Shown piece after piece: positions 11,306 through 25,836 of a DNA stretch of 64,000 bases. Position numbers and translations under genes: made by a program. The notes beneath the pieces are model-generated. The model was not told where the DNA came from. It saw only the letters and a program-made list of their open reading frames with translations, and made no database searches. This DNA is from Tillus elongatus (Eukaryota > Arthropoda > Insecta > Coleoptera > Cleridae), in NCBI GenBank assembly GCA_964006375.1, contig OZ023267.1, forward strand, positions 29,537,869 through 29,601,868, in the 5' to 3' direction. Position 1 is the first letter of the stretch. Each line of letters begins with the position of its first letter.

Positions 11306-12187
11306 GTGTGTTATTTATAAATGTGGTGGTATTAGTGGCAAGTGCAGTTATTGGTTTTTGTGATCTGAAGCCATTATTATTATAATTTCAACAATTAATT
11401 CATCATCTTCTAATTCCAAATATATGTCTTCATTATTATCTAATGATGGTGAGACTTCTTCAAAATGATCAGTTAGAAGGTTGTCAAATTGTGGCTTTTT
11501 GCCTATTTAAAAAAAAACAAGATTGTTGTGTGACCAGAAGACATTAATCAATTTAATTGTTTTTCGTTTTTGTTTTTTGCCTCCTTAAATTCGCAAGTTT
11601 TCTGCTATATTACGACTTGGAAAAAACATTTCGAATTTTTTTGGCCTGCCATATACTGCATGTAAAACAGTTATACAAGGGGACGGGTCTAGTGTCTCCA
11701 GGGAGACATTAGCTTAGTTTTTTTAACTGAAAAGGATAACAAGTTGGCTGATAATACAACAGAGCTTTCTAGGTTAATAGAAAATTGAGTTATAATCATT
11801 TGAAGATTTTTATTAACATTTGCTATTACAACACACTTGCTGCATGTTTGGAGTCATTGAGATCTTAAATATTGCAATAGACATATTTTTGTAGAAAAGA
11901 CAGTTTTTTTAATGTGTGTGATGACATAATTAAACATGTAGTCACTGCCTGAACTAAGAGTCTGTTTTCTTTTAATTTTTAAGGCACGTTTAGTTGTATT
12001 TAAGTATTTGTAATTATTATCATCTCTACTGATAAGAATATGTTTAAGATTATAAGTTGTAAATAGGGGTTTAGCAATAATTGGGAATTTCGTAGAGATA
12101 GGATAAAACTCACTGTCATAAATATAAACTGTAATATTATCAATCACAAAAAGTCCTTATGAGTGTCTGGATTTTAAGTGTTCCATA
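11306..12187. other. AT-rich spacer
   Basis: No supported coding region or repeat. Short A/T homopolymers only. Confidence 0.5.
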
Positions 12188-12189
12188 TA

Positions 12190-13218
12190 CAGTGTGTGCC
12201 CTTTAAATTGGACCCACCCCATGATTTCAGAATTACTTGATCGATTTTGAAAATTATTTTTTTCATAACGTACCACTTCAAATGATCTATTTAACCCTTT
12301 CGTCTGTGAACTATCTTTTTTGTTCAATTTTAGCGAATTTTTATTTTTAAACAAATTGCTAATATAGAGGTATTAGTGAGGTAATGGTGAGATTTTGCAA
12401 AAAAAAATTTCAAATGAGTGCGGATTTTGGCCGCTAGAATCCGAAACCGAGGTCAGTTTGAGTTTTTATATTTTTCTATATATGTGTATATATACAGTTG
12501 AACTTGAATAGGACGTCAACTGCTGGACCGGTAGGTTTTTGATATTCTAAGCGGACTGACGTAAAATCCGAGGTAAAATTAAAGTCTCAAGAAGTGATTG
12601 ATCCCGTGTACTGATTAGATATTAATGTCCTGTAGTAATGAATATGTAAATGATTTTTCGGTTCATAAAACATTTTATTGGAAACAAAATAATTCAATAG
12701 ATCAATATCAAAAGCCCTTGAATCAATTATTTGTTTCAGGTATATGTACCTGAAAAATGAAAAATAAAAACTTTATAGCCTACTAAAATATATTAAGAAG
12801 GACTTCGTTAAAGATGTACGTAATAATAATGCTATCGTAACAAAATTATAATTATTATTGTCTGAAAAAAGTTTCCTACTACATACCCTTTAATTTTCCA
12901 AAAAAGTCAGTAATTTTTGTTTGCACATTATACTTTTCATGCCAGTACATTTTGTCCAGCACAATTTCTAAATTTTGCACATTATCCATAATGTTATACG
13001 AAGTTTCTCGATATCTGAAATAAGTCTATAGAACTTCAATTGCACAGAATTACAAAAAAATCAAATTTAATAATTTTCACATGTCTGTAAATTCGACACT
13101 TTCAAATTATGTTGACATTGATCATTTGAGGTAGTATGCCATGAAAAAAAAAACAATTTCAGACTGGTCAAACAGTTCTGAAATATTGAGATGAGTTCAA
13201 TTCAAAGGACACACACTG
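12190..13218. mobile_element. Non-autonomous TIR element
   Basis: Imperfect terminal inverted repeats of about 50 bp: the left begins CAGTGTGTGCCCTTTAAATT and the right, reversed, reads CAGTGTGTGTCCTTTGAATT. Both continue into matching ATTTCAGAA segments. A TA precedes the left end, suggesting a Tc1/mariner-type insertion; the right TA is not clean. The interior has no ORF and includes a degraded left half of the HINE-like repeat at 12360-12495. Confidence 0.65.
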
Positions 13219-15430
13219 AATATTTTATTATTTTATACGTCAAGCTTTGTAAATTATATTTTATCAATTTGTTTATATATAAGTTGAATAGCAAATTTTT
13301 AATAAGAAAACACATATTTAGTTGTTAAGGTTGTTTGTTTTATTATTATTTATATAATCATATATGTCATAACTTTCCTGTCATTCATTATGATGATTTT
13401 CATACTTAGATTGTTAATTTGATTATGCTTTGTTTATGACATTTGTAAACATGTAATTTTTTTGTGATACATAATCATTTTTTAAATCAATAGTAAATTA
13501 TATAATCATTTATTGGTTAAATTTATTTATATTTTTAAATTGAAATGGGGGATGGAAGCCTTAAAAGCATATCAATTGTCTGAAATGTAATAGGTTTATT
13601 AAATTCATTATATTTTATTTCTCCCTGTTTTTCTTATTTTCTGCTACAACATTTCAGAGTGGCTATTGTAACGAGGTGGTTTTATGTGCCTTTTGCTTTT
13701 CTTTAAAACAAAGGTTTTTCCAAATGACTGTAAATTCTAATTATTATTATTATTAAAATTTAAGTAATTATTCATTTAGTTATATTTTAGAATCTGCAAC
13801 ATTCGAGCGGCAGAACGTGTATCCAAAATCTACCCCATGTTACCTTGAAACTAATATTTAAGTTTTTCGACCAAGGGAGGTCTTGCCGAAATTTATTTGG
13901 AACACTAAAACCGAGCATCTGGGTCAAATTCCCAGAATTTTACTATATATTCAGTCTTAGCGAATACCTAGTGACCCCAGTACATCAGAGTCACCCTATA
14001 AGAAAACTGGTAAAATGAACTCTAGTTTAGTGCTTCCTAAGCTAATAATGAAATCCAGCATCTAGTTTTTAAAATTACTTTAATACAAAAAATAAAATTT
14101 ACACAGATAACATTTTAAACAGCTCAATAAATTTTAATACACCCTTTGATTTCAAAGGTTTCCGTGTGATTAAAATTGAACAAAAGAAATTTTTCAATAT
14201 TTAAAAAAAAATTCCTTAATTCCAAAGGTTTCTGTCTGATTAAAATTATACTAAAAACTCGAAATTCTAATAGTATAAATCCTAAAGGTTATTTAAACAG
14301 GAGGGTGTAGGAGGTTTTTCCAAACCTTAGAATGGATTAAATGTTATACAAAGTTGATACCAGTGAAAACTACCCCCGGTATAATTTTTCTAGTCTAATA
14401 ATTGACTCCTTCTTAGCTTAATTATAGCTCTTACTTATCTACCCCTTATAGCTCCCAGCTATACTCTCATGACTCAAAGCCCTATCTCTCCCTCGTATTA
14501 TAAAATTTCACAGATATTTCCCCATCCATTAAAATTCCTATCATAAAACAACACCTAAATTTTAATCTGATTTCATTCACTATGATTATAAGTCTAGCGC
14601 CCTACGGCTAAATCATCTATGCTAGCTTACAGCCCATGTGGTTTAAAATATCAATACAATCTTAATTTTAAAAATTAATTCGGTACTCGAGACAGCTGAC
14701 CCATTTTTAATAAAAAAATTAGGGAACATTTAACAAAAAAATCAACTGGAACGAACTCACCCAGAAAAATCCTAGGCAATACACCAGCTCTGTACTCTGC
14801 CTTACCAGCCCCTATGGCCGTTGAACCACGATCTTTCACGATAACTGCTCTTTCAAACAAAAGCTAATTCTCTCACTTCTTCAAATTTACTTAACAGAAA
14901 CCCTTGACATTTATCACTGCGACGGCACCTGCCTAGCCCGGAGGCCAGCTGCCTGAACACTGCCCCTCGTCTAATTATTCCCTTACTCTTGCCGAGTCCC
15001 CAAAACCACTCAGTGTGCGGAAATTTTCGGTTGCAACTCAAGTGGCCTCCTTAGAGGTTACCTACCCGTCCTATCATCGCCGGTGTAGTTTCGAATTACA
15101 TTTCCTTTTATTTTGTACTAAATTGGCCGTTGTACCGCGCGTTTTGTGCTTGGTAAGGTGTTCTGATTACATGTAATTAAATACACTCAATTTCCGCCTG
15201 TTCGCGGCCTACATATTTTATGCATTTTATGATGGATAAATTTACGATATTTAAATTACTTGTGGCGATTTTTCATAACTTTTCTGAGATCAAAGCAACA
15301 TTTATGTATGTAGAAATATAAATCTAGATGCTCAAACTGTAAGCACCTTGCTTACACTATTACTGATATTAATATTTATTATCAATTCCATTAACACCAC
15401 ATTTACTCCACAGACCAGGTCAACAAAATG
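13219..15430. other. spacer with no recognised gene
   Basis: Very AT-rich to 14650, then a less AT-rich stretch (14650-15140). At 14145-14240 two imperfect 75-bp direct repeats share AAAGGTTTC and TGATTAAAATT. No domain was recognised in any frame. The GC-shifted part may be an old LTR or UTR, but nothing proves it. Confidence 0.4.
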
Positions 15431-15432
15431 TT

Positions 15433-15507
15433 GGCCTTCACTGGAATCGAACCAATGACCGCTTGTTTTATAAGATTGTCTGCTCAATAATCTACGCCAT
15501 ATAGGCA
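15433..15507 (-). mobile_element. tRNA-derived SINE head or tRNA pseudogene
   Basis: On the minus strand an A-box-like TGGCGTAGATTATTGAGCA (15499-15481) and an exact B box GGTTCGATTCC (15452-15442) have tRNA-like spacing, with a partly paired acceptor GCCT/AGGC. The cloverleaf is imperfect (loose anticodon arm), so a functional tRNA is unlikely. Confidence 0.55.
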
Positions 15508-16597
15508 TCTTATTTTGTTTTTAAAGAAAAATCAGGTTTTAACTTGGGGTTTAAGCCACAAAATTGTTGATTTACACTGTTTTATTTATTTGATCTCTGT
15601 TTAAAGGGAAGACAACTCTTTGATCCACATATACAGTGGGTGCTCCAAAAATCATGTGCTGACAATGTGTATTTTCATTATTAGCTACAGATAAGGTCAC
15701 ATATATCTGTTAATATGAAAGTGGGGAAACTAATAATTACCTATTGGTTATGAAGGCTAACGAGGTTGAGATTCAAGTCACTTTAAGTCTCGATGGTCGC
15801 AGTGACAAAAGCTGAATACCCCCTCTCTCTAAATAAATTCAAATCCACAAAATTGATTTAATATTCTGCTGTAAAAAAACATGAAAATCATGTTTTAAAA
15901 AAATGGCTGTAATCTTTTTAACTGTTGTCAGGCAAAAAAATGTTTGGTCTAGTTTGATAGAATATTGTTGTAACCATTTTGCTGTGATTTTTCTTCAGCG
16001 ATCGTATGAATTTTTCTTTACAATTGCTCATTTCTGGAGAAAACATTGCCGCCTAATTTTTGCTATGAACACTATAGTTATTGATTAAATTATTTACCAC
16101 ATCATAAATTAAAAACGGGGCCTTTATTAAAATAGTTAATTTTAGTTTTTAGAGAGGTATCGGTGGTGTGACTTTACAAAAATGTCATCAAATGAGCGCA
16201 AATTGGGGCCCCTAGAACACAAATCAAAGATCCGTTTGAATTTTATATGTTCATATATAAGTTAATTCTGTGAAAAAGTTAATCCATTCTGTATCACCCA
16301 CCCCAAGTGTTATCGAAAAAAACAAAATTTGAGAATGCAGAACCTCTCAATTCAGAGAAACCTCCACCTGCTACCGATCTGATGAGCCTCTGTATTAACA
16401 CCAGCACATAAGATATCCTAAATATAATGCAGGGTTGGAAGAGTCTTGAGAAGGTATACTTAAACAACATCCGAGTATCACAGGGGACTCCACGGGGTCT
16501 GGCATGATCAGGTCTGTCCCATCGTCTCAGGGATATGTGCTAGGCTGCGTTAAGCTACTAAATTTTAGCACACTGTGGGAACTGGCATGTAGTGATT
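15508..16597. other. spacer with degraded HINE-like half
   Basis: Only 16140-16270 is recognised: AAATGAGCGCAAATTGGGGC followed by CCCTAGAACACA matches the left half of the dispersed HINE-like family. The rest shows no gene. Confidence 0.45.
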
Positions 16598-17250
16598 CCA
16601 TCGCATAAGCTGACCAGAGCCATACTTTGTTCTCGGAATGAACCGCGTCCAGAATTTATGAAAACTTGACGTTTCGGCTCCTGTTTTGGAGCCATTTTCA
16701 AAAGGTAAAGGAAATATGTAAGGACACTCTAAGGCCTTAATCTGCCTACTCCTTAGAGCGGTGGACAAAAGTGGGTTGGGGCCTCAATCTGCCTACTCCC
16801 CAAATCTCGCCGGAGATTGTGAGGTCTCAGTGTGTTCCACCCTAGGCCTCAGAGAGATCTGGCAGTTCGTTGCAAGTCTTGTCTTATATATGTCGTTCCG
16901 TCTACTTGCTTCGTTATCAGTGAAAGTAGTAGGGTTATGGCCAATTAAGTAGGGAGCTTTGGTCACAGTACTTAGAGGATGAGGAGGATTAAGAGGGTCA
17001 CCGGCATTTGTTGAGACAGATAATGGGGGAAATAAAATTGTCTGAAATTTATTTTATTTTTGTGTGTTTGTATTGAAGATATAATAGGTTTCCAAGTAGT
17101 CTGAAGACGAAGACCATCATCTCTTATTTAAACAATCGGGACGTTTCTAAATCTCGATTGCTTCATGTATAATTCTCGTTTTGAAGTTTTAAACTGGTGC
17201 TATTGTTTTGGCATTATTGAAGTCTATTTTGTGTCCTGTATGAATATTAT
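16598..17250 (-). mobile_element. Penelope-like element end, minus arm of inverted pair
   Basis: The minus strand matches the C-terminal coding and terminal-repeat part of the intact PLE at 45045-48498: first HTGHKIDF near 17245, then NLEKR/DCLNKR, ATNCQISLRPRVEHTETSQ (about 16890-16830), then the 70-bp-type sequence and ribozyme-like motif. Stops and deletions make it non-coding. It faces the plus-strand copy at 17262-17905 with about 10 bp between, forming an inverted repeat. Confidence 0.85.
16675..16704 (-). ncRNA. Hammerhead-like motif of PLE family
   Basis: Minus strand: CUU, UUGAAAA, GGCUCC-loop-GGAGCC, GAAAC, GUC, AAG. The stem I pair CUU/AAG replaces the CUC/GAG of the intact PLE copies, a compensatory change. 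Core positions 3 and 8 are U and A rather than C and G. Confidence 0.45.
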
Positions 17251-17261
17251 GCATGGCCAGC

Positions 17262-18145
<884 letters not shown>

Positions 18146-19734
18146 TATTTCCGATGATAAATTCTTTTGGTGAAAGTTGTTGCCCTAATAGATAAACACA
18201 CACACACAGGCTAACAACAACCAGCAACAAGTAGGGTTAGGCAATAGCCGCTATGTGTCAACATTTTTTAGAGGCTGTCACTGAAATTATGATGGAAATG
18301 GATGCTATGTGAATAATATACACATCGCAAATATTTCATGCCAAGTATATCACATAACAGGTATTTAGAACATAATTTATTAGGTTTTAAGCTGAATACG
18401 GCACAAAACAGTTATTTTAACCGATGCCTCACATAATATATTATACGGTGGGATATCTAGCACAAATTGGTACAAAATGCACATAGCAGATATTGCAGTG
18501 CCAACGAAGATTTGCCAGATGAATTCCAACGGATATATCTTGTCTGATTAATCAATTCATTTTTGACAATTAATATAGCAAGTTTCACATTATCTATGGC
18601 AGGTTTAAAAAACAAAAATGTTCCTTTTGGTGGCAAAATTGTGGCTGGTTAAAATTTCAGAGCCTACTAAGATATAATGTATTTTAAAACAACTATGTTA
18701 TGTAATGTATTTGGTTTCTTATCGATTTCGCAGGTGAATAAGCTCAAGAATAACCTTGTGAGACTTTGAATTGAGAAAAAGCGATCGATTTAAGTTTTAT
18801 ATCCTGCAAAAAGGGTATTTTATCCACTTTTTAAAATTATCTGATTTGATCAAGTGAAAATATTGATGTAGTTTAACAATAAAAATAGAGAATCAATTTT
18901 ACACATCTTTATTTAGTTTTAGGAGTATGATAGCGTTTCATTATACAGTAATTTTAAAGTGTATTTATTTTTTGTAATAGATGCAAATTTATAAGTGATT
19001 GTTATATTACAAAACTTTTATTTGAGAAAACGAGTTTTATTAATTAGCTTTTAAACCCTCCAGTAATCGGGTCGGGTCTGTGAGACTCTGTTTTTACTCG
19101 GTGGTGTTCCTGTCATGAGATTATAAGTGCTGAATTTAGGGACGTTTCGATGCTAAATTTATGGTCTGAGTGCTAAAATATCTCCAGATTTAATTGAAAC
19201 CAAAATTAAGAGTAACTGTAACTGTACGTTTTAACGTTAGGTCTCATGAAAGAGGGGAAAATTATGCATATTTATGATAACAAAACGATAATTTAACAAA
19301 ATTATATTATTTTATTTTTTTGAACATTAACAAAACAAATAAGTGTCTGAAATAAATAAAAACAAAAATATTCTCTTACAAAATAAAATAAAAATCCCAA
19401 AACTTAGTCTTGGGCGATTATGCCAGTATAATCGATTATGACGAGAAGATCATTCGTTATTCGTTCAAATCACTCGGTATAATCTTTTCATTCGTTTGGA
19501 CTCGCCACTCATACTCATAACCAATTTGAAATATGAAACGTATCGAATTAATTCTAATCGGTAGGCAACACACACTGGTAGATCAAATATCAGCTGAGTT
19601 GTAGGCTGACAGGAAGTAATTTGACGTATTAGTATTAGTTTTAAGAAATCAAAGAATTATAATTATATTAAATAAAACTGGAATCAATACAGAAGCAAAT
19701 AGTTTGAAATCTCCACTACAAGTTTGTATTTAAA
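18146..19734. other. AT-rich spacer
   Basis: No coding sequence recognised. At 19066-19088, CGGGTCGGGTCTGTGAGAC resembles, in inverted orientation, a segment at 29131-29152. Confidence 0.45.
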
Positions 19735-20104
19735 AATACAGTCTGGTCCGAATATTTGCCCGAAAATCGATTCCTTCTTGCATTTGGGATAATACCAGTT
19801 TTGGAAAGCATTCTTCTAGAAGGTACAGATTTAGCCGATGCACAAAGATATTTTGTGTGCATTCTGTACAATTCAGGAGATACATTTTTGTTTTCTGACC
19901 AAAAGTGAAGTGGATTGCTGGAAGAAGGTGTGTAGTGGGTGAAGAGGTCATTATATCAGTTGACTGCGCTATTTTGTTGTCATAATATTCCCATAACATA
20001 TCGACATCACTGACCTCAGAACTTCCAGGATGTGCTTCAGGTATAGCCGCTGGCTGTTCAACTAGGGTGTTTGCAAAAAGTACTTCTAGTATCCTGTAAG
20101 ACAT
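19735..20104 (-). pseudogene. hAT transposase C-terminal (dimerisation) fragment
   Basis: On the minus strand two frames combine. The upstream part follows a plausible splice acceptor (TTACAG) near 20095 and reads EVSDVDMLWEYYDNKI. After a frame change, SENKNVSPELYRMHTKYL and then SVPSRRMLSKTGIIPNARRN match the hATC region shared by hAT transposases (SVPSERxFSKTG...NARR). The catalytic core is not visible, so this is a fragment. Confidence 0.7.
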
Positions 20105-20310
20105 TATTGAAATACTTTTATTTATTAAAATAAATAAAATATAAAATCATAAATACATAGTTATAAATAGTTACAATATTATTTGTTTCCAACCGTTTAA
20201 ATCAAAAGTGCCGCCAGTCATTTCATTGGTAAATTGAAATCTTGGTAACTGGGAACTACTCAATCGTTCTCCTTAGTTTCTTCTTCGATCGTTTTCGTGA
20301 CTGATCACAT

Positions 20311-20727
20311 CCATGATATAATGACTTAGAAGAGATATGATATTGCGCATATGCCCCGCCCCCCTCCTATGACGTCACGCGGTGAGTAACGTTATAGAAG
20401 TCCAACTACACACTTAAAACAAAGTCATTCGCAATCACAAAGTTTATATACGTCAGTTTAATGCGGTTGAAGTTACGCCTATATTGTCTTTTTCAGAAAA
20501 TATAGATCGCAGCACTAAATTGAATCTTTTTCATTTTTATTACTTCCAACTGTATGTACTTAAATATTAGTAAAATACGTAATTTGTTAAGAGGTTGTGA
20601 TGAAACGTCAAACCCCACTACACGACAGTATATTATTGTTGCATTGGACTCGCCACTTGACACCATGCGCGTGACAGGTCTAAAAATAGGTAGTCGGAAT
20701 ATCATAGCTCTCGTTATTTGTATCATG
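20311..20727. mobile_element. Small TIR element (MITE), probably hAT-type
   Basis: About 417 bp bounded by CCATGATA and TATCATG(G), with GATCACAT on both sides (20303-20310, 20728-20735). It is absent from the sister repeat at 26923-26937, which instead reads GATCACAT-TT-CACAT, the kind of scar hAT excision leaves. Confidence 0.7.
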
Positions 20728-20834
20728 GATCACATCAATTTCATGCAAATCATAATGGATATCTCGAGATATCATTTGATCATTCTGGTTGAATATTTCG
20801 ATTTATTCGATCATGGAAGTATATCGATTATGCC

Positions 20835-21528
20835 TAGTGATGGGTCGTTATTTAACAGTCAACTATTTTTAAGCGGTTACCGAGCCGTAACGGTAACCAC
20901 CAGTTATCGATTTATAAAAATAACGGCTTAAAAAGTAACGATTTTTACACTAACCTAGAATTCGGAGTCGTGTCTGTTTCAATTCTACTGCAACTAGGTT
21001 CGATGAATAAACATCGGTTTTCATCGGGAACTGTTATTTAACCATTTAACGGGATGAATAGCCTTGAGATTGGGAATGCTCGCTCTCGCTCACAGCTTTA
21101 GGGAGGTACGATCTTCGGTACAATAAAACGGTCGGTTTAATTTTAATTTTAACGTTAACCGGTTGTTGATGGGGATACGGCATACCGACACTACTACACA
21201 GAGTTATTCTGTTAAACTGAGAAGCTGTTATTTTTGAAACAGTTGAGTTTCCCACTAGTATGTAAAGCCAAATATTTAATAATCAAAAATGTTGGGTAAA
21301 AAGATGAATTTCTGTAAAAACGTGTTATTACTTTCACTATAGACAACGCAAAATAGGGTTATTTCACGTGAAATTAAAGTACTTATTTATTTAAATTTAT
21401 ATACATTACCTAAGAAAACAGTTAACACGTCATTTTCGTTTGTCTGATAATAGTTATCAAATTGATAAAAAAAATATAATGATACAACATTTTTTAATAT
21501 CTATATACATTTAAATATAAAAATTAAA

Positions 21529-21577
<49 letters not shown>

Positions 21578-22343
21578 GTGTTTCCAAATTGATGCGAAAA
21601 ATTTTACAGGGTGATTCTTTGGCGAAAAATAAGGGGTGTCTTTTTATTAAGTTTTTCTTAAAACCCCTTCTCCTCCAAGTTACAGCCCTTTGAAATTTTT
21701 GAAACTAATTTTAAAACAACGAATATTAAAATAAGTAAATAAACAATTAATACTATATATCTTCCAATTTTTTTTAAAACTCAAACTCAATTTTTTATAC
21801 TGTTTCTTTACCGAAATTTTATTAGCTGCGTTATGTTATGGAGTTTTTAGGATCACTCCCTGTGTAGCAATAAAAGTTCTAACGTCTAACGTCCCAAGGC
21901 GTGATAAATAATGATATTTATTGATTCTTGCTGTGGCATTGACATTTACGTAAAGACCCTGATAAAATAAATTTGTGAGAAATGACTAGTTTATAATTCC
22001 TAAAACATCTAAGTAAATTCTCATAGAAGACTCTTTCCTGATTTCTAAAAGTTTCACTTCAGAGTGGCAAAATATTTACGACACGCTTATTATAATTTCT
22101 TAACCCTTTGTTTCCTTTTCATATCGACAAAATTTGAGATTTATACACTACGTGAAATAACGGGGTAAATATACAATGCATTTATACTAGTGTGCTCGCT
22201 ATCGCTCACAGCTTTGGGAATGTAGGATACTATCGATCGACTATCCAGTTAAAATAACTGAAGCCGTTATTTTCAGCGGTTATTATTAAATAACGTTAAC
22301 GTCTTCAACTGTTAACAGAAAATAACTGTTTTTCCCATCACTA
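20835..22343. mobile_element. Non-autonomous hAT element, TIR TAGTGATGGG
   Basis: Terminal inverted repeats TAGTGATGGG and CCCATCACTA, with an exact 8-bp target duplication ATTATGCC (20827-20834 and 22344-22351), diagnostic of hAT. It is 1.5 kb, has no transposase ORF, and contains a short (TA)n tract (21533-21573). A near-identical copy is at 27037-28615. Confidence 0.9.
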
Positions 22344-22934
22344 ATTATGCCCAACCAATGACGTTTATGTCATTGTGCCCAACACACCCTAAACATTTGA
22401 GGCTTTGACATTTGACGTAACAGTTGACAGTACGCAAAAGTAGAAAAGGTATGCCAACCTATAATGATGGATCTAACCTTTGACTATCTATCTACGAATA
22501 GACCAGGCATCACCCAATGCGATGCGTTGTAATGTTTGAAACCAACATTGAATAAAATGTTTGTTTACATGGTCCTCGACACCACAGGCGTCTCGAGAAA
22601 TAGGATTGAAATTTTCATAAATACGATTAAAATAATAAAATAAAATTTAAAAGATGTTTAACTACCTATACATTATTTAAGTATACTATTAACTAAAAAG
22701 TCTGGACGCAGCAAGTGCGTTATGGTAGTGAATTTTTATAGAAATGATTTCTCGAATAAAATGTTCGAAAGTGTTAATGTTGTAATGTTGTGATCTCGTC
22801 ACAAGCGATTTTTTTCTATGCAAATTCAGTAAAAAGTGTTTTCAACAAAAATTTAAGAAAAAACCTTTCAGCTCTACCAGTTTTTCTAGAAATGACTACC
22901 TGATTTGTCTGCTGCAATGTTTTATAGATCTACA

Positions 22935-23193
22935 ACTTACCGGATAATTTCTTATTAATTACATCATGTGGCAAGCATCTAGGAAAATATATACATTTTC
23001 ATTGGTTACAGGATGCGACAAATAAGCCTTTAAACCTTCTTGAATAAATGTATCTAAATTTGCTCCCAAACATTAAACCATGCTTATATTTGCAGCTGCT
23101 CCATCAAAACTTACGGAAGGAACGACTATTCTTGCTTGATGGATAAAACTTAAAGCCCGATTTAATACGCTTGCTTTTTCTTCACGAGAAATG
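22935..23193 (-). pseudogene. P-type transposase, distal part
   Basis: Minus-strand peptide [20 protein letters not shown] then SFDGAAANISM and VYIFLDACHMM matches the family pattern of DG(A/P)xxN and LDxCHMLKLxRN in P-element/THAP9 transposases. It is the direct continuation, across the hAT at 23194-24988, of the block at 24989-25440. A donor-like CCGGTAAGT follows near 22945. Confidence 0.75.
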
Positions 23194-23276
23194 CAGTGGC
23201 GTCTCCTGACCAAAATGTTCGGGTGTGCGGTAACGAGTTGCTGTTAGTGGTGGTTTTAAAAATTATTAACACTAAA

Positions 23277-23449
<173 letters not shown>

Positions 23450-23685
23450 GACCTATATGGGAATGATACGTAGATAAATAAATTAATTTCCCACTGCAAC
23501 ACTAACAAATTAAAAAGTCACTTAAAACTTTAAAACACGAAAAGAACATGGAATTATTATCAAGCTCTTCTCTTCACACAAATTTGTGTTAGCGTTAGCA
23601 CTGTCCGGAACAGGGTGAAAACTGTAAACATTAAAAGTAGTTCAATGTTAATATGGTACTAAATAATAAAATGTGTAAAAATTCT

Positions 23686-24015
23686 GGATGCAGCAAGTGC
23701 GTTATGGTAGTGAATTTTCATATAAATGATCTGGCACAAAATATTTTATTATAACTTTTTTATCTTGCAACATAGAAATCTAAATTTTGGTGTATAGTTT
23801 AATTTTTATATCGTAAACCTACCTACCAAAATTGGTTATCTTATCTTTTTATTTTTTGAGATACAAATATTTTTCGAATAAAAACTCAAAATTTTCCCGG
23901 AAAAACTCGTCAGATTTTCCTGACTAACGAAATTATCCAATACATTTACAGAAGAAAGGTACATGCCAAATTTTATCAAAATCGGTCTATTATATTTTGA
24001 GTTATCGGTGTGATA

Positions 24016-24090
<75 letters not shown>

Positions 24091-24482
24091 TATTGTTATA
24101 TAAATAGTACAAAGCATCTTACAAATAAGTCTAAACTTGTGACTGCAAATGATGCAATTTTGACTAAATTTTAATCTAAATGTGAATTGTTCTGAAGTTC
24201 TGTCATCTGATTTCTAATCTCCAAAATTACCTCACCTCATTATGTACCATTACAATTTCTAGAAATATGGATGGTACTTGAAATCAGTTTCTTCATTTTA
24301 ATCAAAAATTTCTATATTTTAAAACTTGACTCAAATTAAATTCTTATATATAAAAATTGAAACTGACCCCGGATATGGGTTCTAGGGGTCCTAGTTCGCG
24401 CTCATTTGGAAACAATTTTTCAACATTCAAAAGTCGAGATCTCCCCATTAGTGAATTTTTTCTACGAAAATTTACTAAAATG
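23686..24482 (-). repeat. HINE-like dispersed repeat, full copy inside hAT
   Basis: Complete family structure: the terminal GGATGCAGCAAGTGCG hairpin end at the left, the central (TA)n at 24018-24086, and the GGTTCTAGGGGTCCTAG block with a final TAGTGAATTTTTTC end at the right. The same copy is present in the sister hAT (52020-52868), so it entered before the hAT family spread. Confidence 0.75.
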
Positions 24483-24996
24483 TATTATAGTCTTTAATTC
24501 TAGAATACTGTGGTCCAGGCAAGCGCAGTTGTAATGTTTGTAAATAATGCTATCACAACGTTTGTTAAACCGGCGTTCCATTTATTTGTCTTGAGCGGTA
24601 TCTTTACCGCTCACTGCAGTGTTAAAAGCAATGGTATTTCCTTACCATTTTAAACACATGGGTGGGGGACTGTATTGTATACCAATACAGCTCTGTCGAG
24701 TGAAGTTGTTCGGAAATAACAACGCACACCTAACCCGACCCGAATTCATTCCCAGTTGCTATTGACCTACTCATATTTTCTGAATGAAGACGTGGTGCCG
24801 ACTTCATTCCAAGTCACTATTAACCGACTATTTATGAAATCAAATAAGTAAATTAAATCGATTGTCATAACATATGTAGTGTATTAAGACTAAGGGAAAA
24901 AGATATAAAACATATTTAACTGTGCACATTTTAATTATATTTTAGGGTGTGCGGCGCACACCTAGCTCACTAGGAGAAATCGCCACTGGAGAAATG

Positions 24997-25440
24997 CCGG
25001 CTAGGAAGAAATAACCCACTGGAACTTTCCAGTGGCCATTTATAGCAACTAATAAGAAAAGCAAACTGGAAGCTCGTTTGAATTATTCATATCTACGCCA
25101 ATATCTACGTTACCACAAAACTTTTTTTCTGTGCACTCAACTTGACATCTTATGAACATCTCGTCGATGACTAGGTATTTAACAAAATATTTTGCGACCT
25201 TTTTCAGCTGCTTCTCGTATTTTTGAATCCAAAACCGCTAATGCTTCTTTGCATAATCCAAGAACAATTTAGAAATAGTTCGAGGATGTGGCAAAGATTT
25301 CATAAATTTTTCTCGAACGTAATTATAAGCTTTGTTTGAATAAAAATTTAGGGTAATAGCAAACAACCTTACGTTTGGTAAATAGTTCCGTTGTGGACAT
25401 TTTAAAAGCTGTTTAATCAGATCTATTTGTGTGGGTAAAG
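24997..25440 (-). pseudogene. P-type transposase, middle domain
   Basis: Minus-strand peptides LFAITLNFYSNKAYNYVREK, SLPHPRTISKLF, VIDEMFIRCQVE and NGHWKVPVGYFFLAG follow the order and wording of the P-element/THAP9 transposase core (LTLxFYSxxAYxYVR, LPHPxT, DEMxI, WKxPxGYF). The Asp of DEM is the expected catalytic region. Two in-frame stops are visible, so it is a pseudogene. Confidence 0.85.
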
Positions 25441-25639
25441 AGGCCTAAAATATTACAAGCAATGATATAAATTCAATAACACTCAAAAGTGAGACGTTTA
25501 GGGATGTTTCTGTATTTTCCGTAAAAGCAATACGACTTTTAAAATTCTCAATCAGCGATTTTTGGTGACAAACTCTTAAGACGTCTTTTCTGTTGGCGTA
25601 ATATATTTATTTTCCTCTTTTGTTTTTAGTGAATTTTCT

Positions 25640-25751
25640 TTAAAAAAAATCACTAATGAGATCCCGACTTTTGAATTTTGAAAAAATTTCTTCAAATGAG
25701 CGCTAAATAGGCCCCCCAGAACACATATCCGGGGTCAGTTTCTATTTTTAT

Positions 25752-25836
<85 letters not shown>

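Larger units (their letters stand above)
20257..22478. repeat. Left copy of 2-kb direct repeat flanking the P-type element
   Basis: Starts GGAACTACTCAATCG and ends GATGGATCTAACC. The same unit, lacking a 0.4-kb insert, recurs in the same orientation at 26873-28749 with very few differences apart from microsatellite length. Both copies carry the same hAT insertion with the same target duplication, so the unit was duplicated after that insertion. Confidence 0.9.

Noticed and set aside
15433..15507. Functional tRNA gene
   Set aside because: A and B boxes are present but the anticodon arm and acceptor stem pair poorly, so a SINE head or pseudogene fits better.
19135..19165. Possible hammerhead at CATCGAAACGTCCC (minus strand)
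   Set aside because: GAAAC-GUC is present but no CUGANGA and no stem II precede it.
20554..20931. 125-codon plus-strand frame
   Set aside because: It runs across the boundary of the MITE and the hAT, and only its second half recurs at 26945-27133 because the DNA is repeated. No protein feature supports it.
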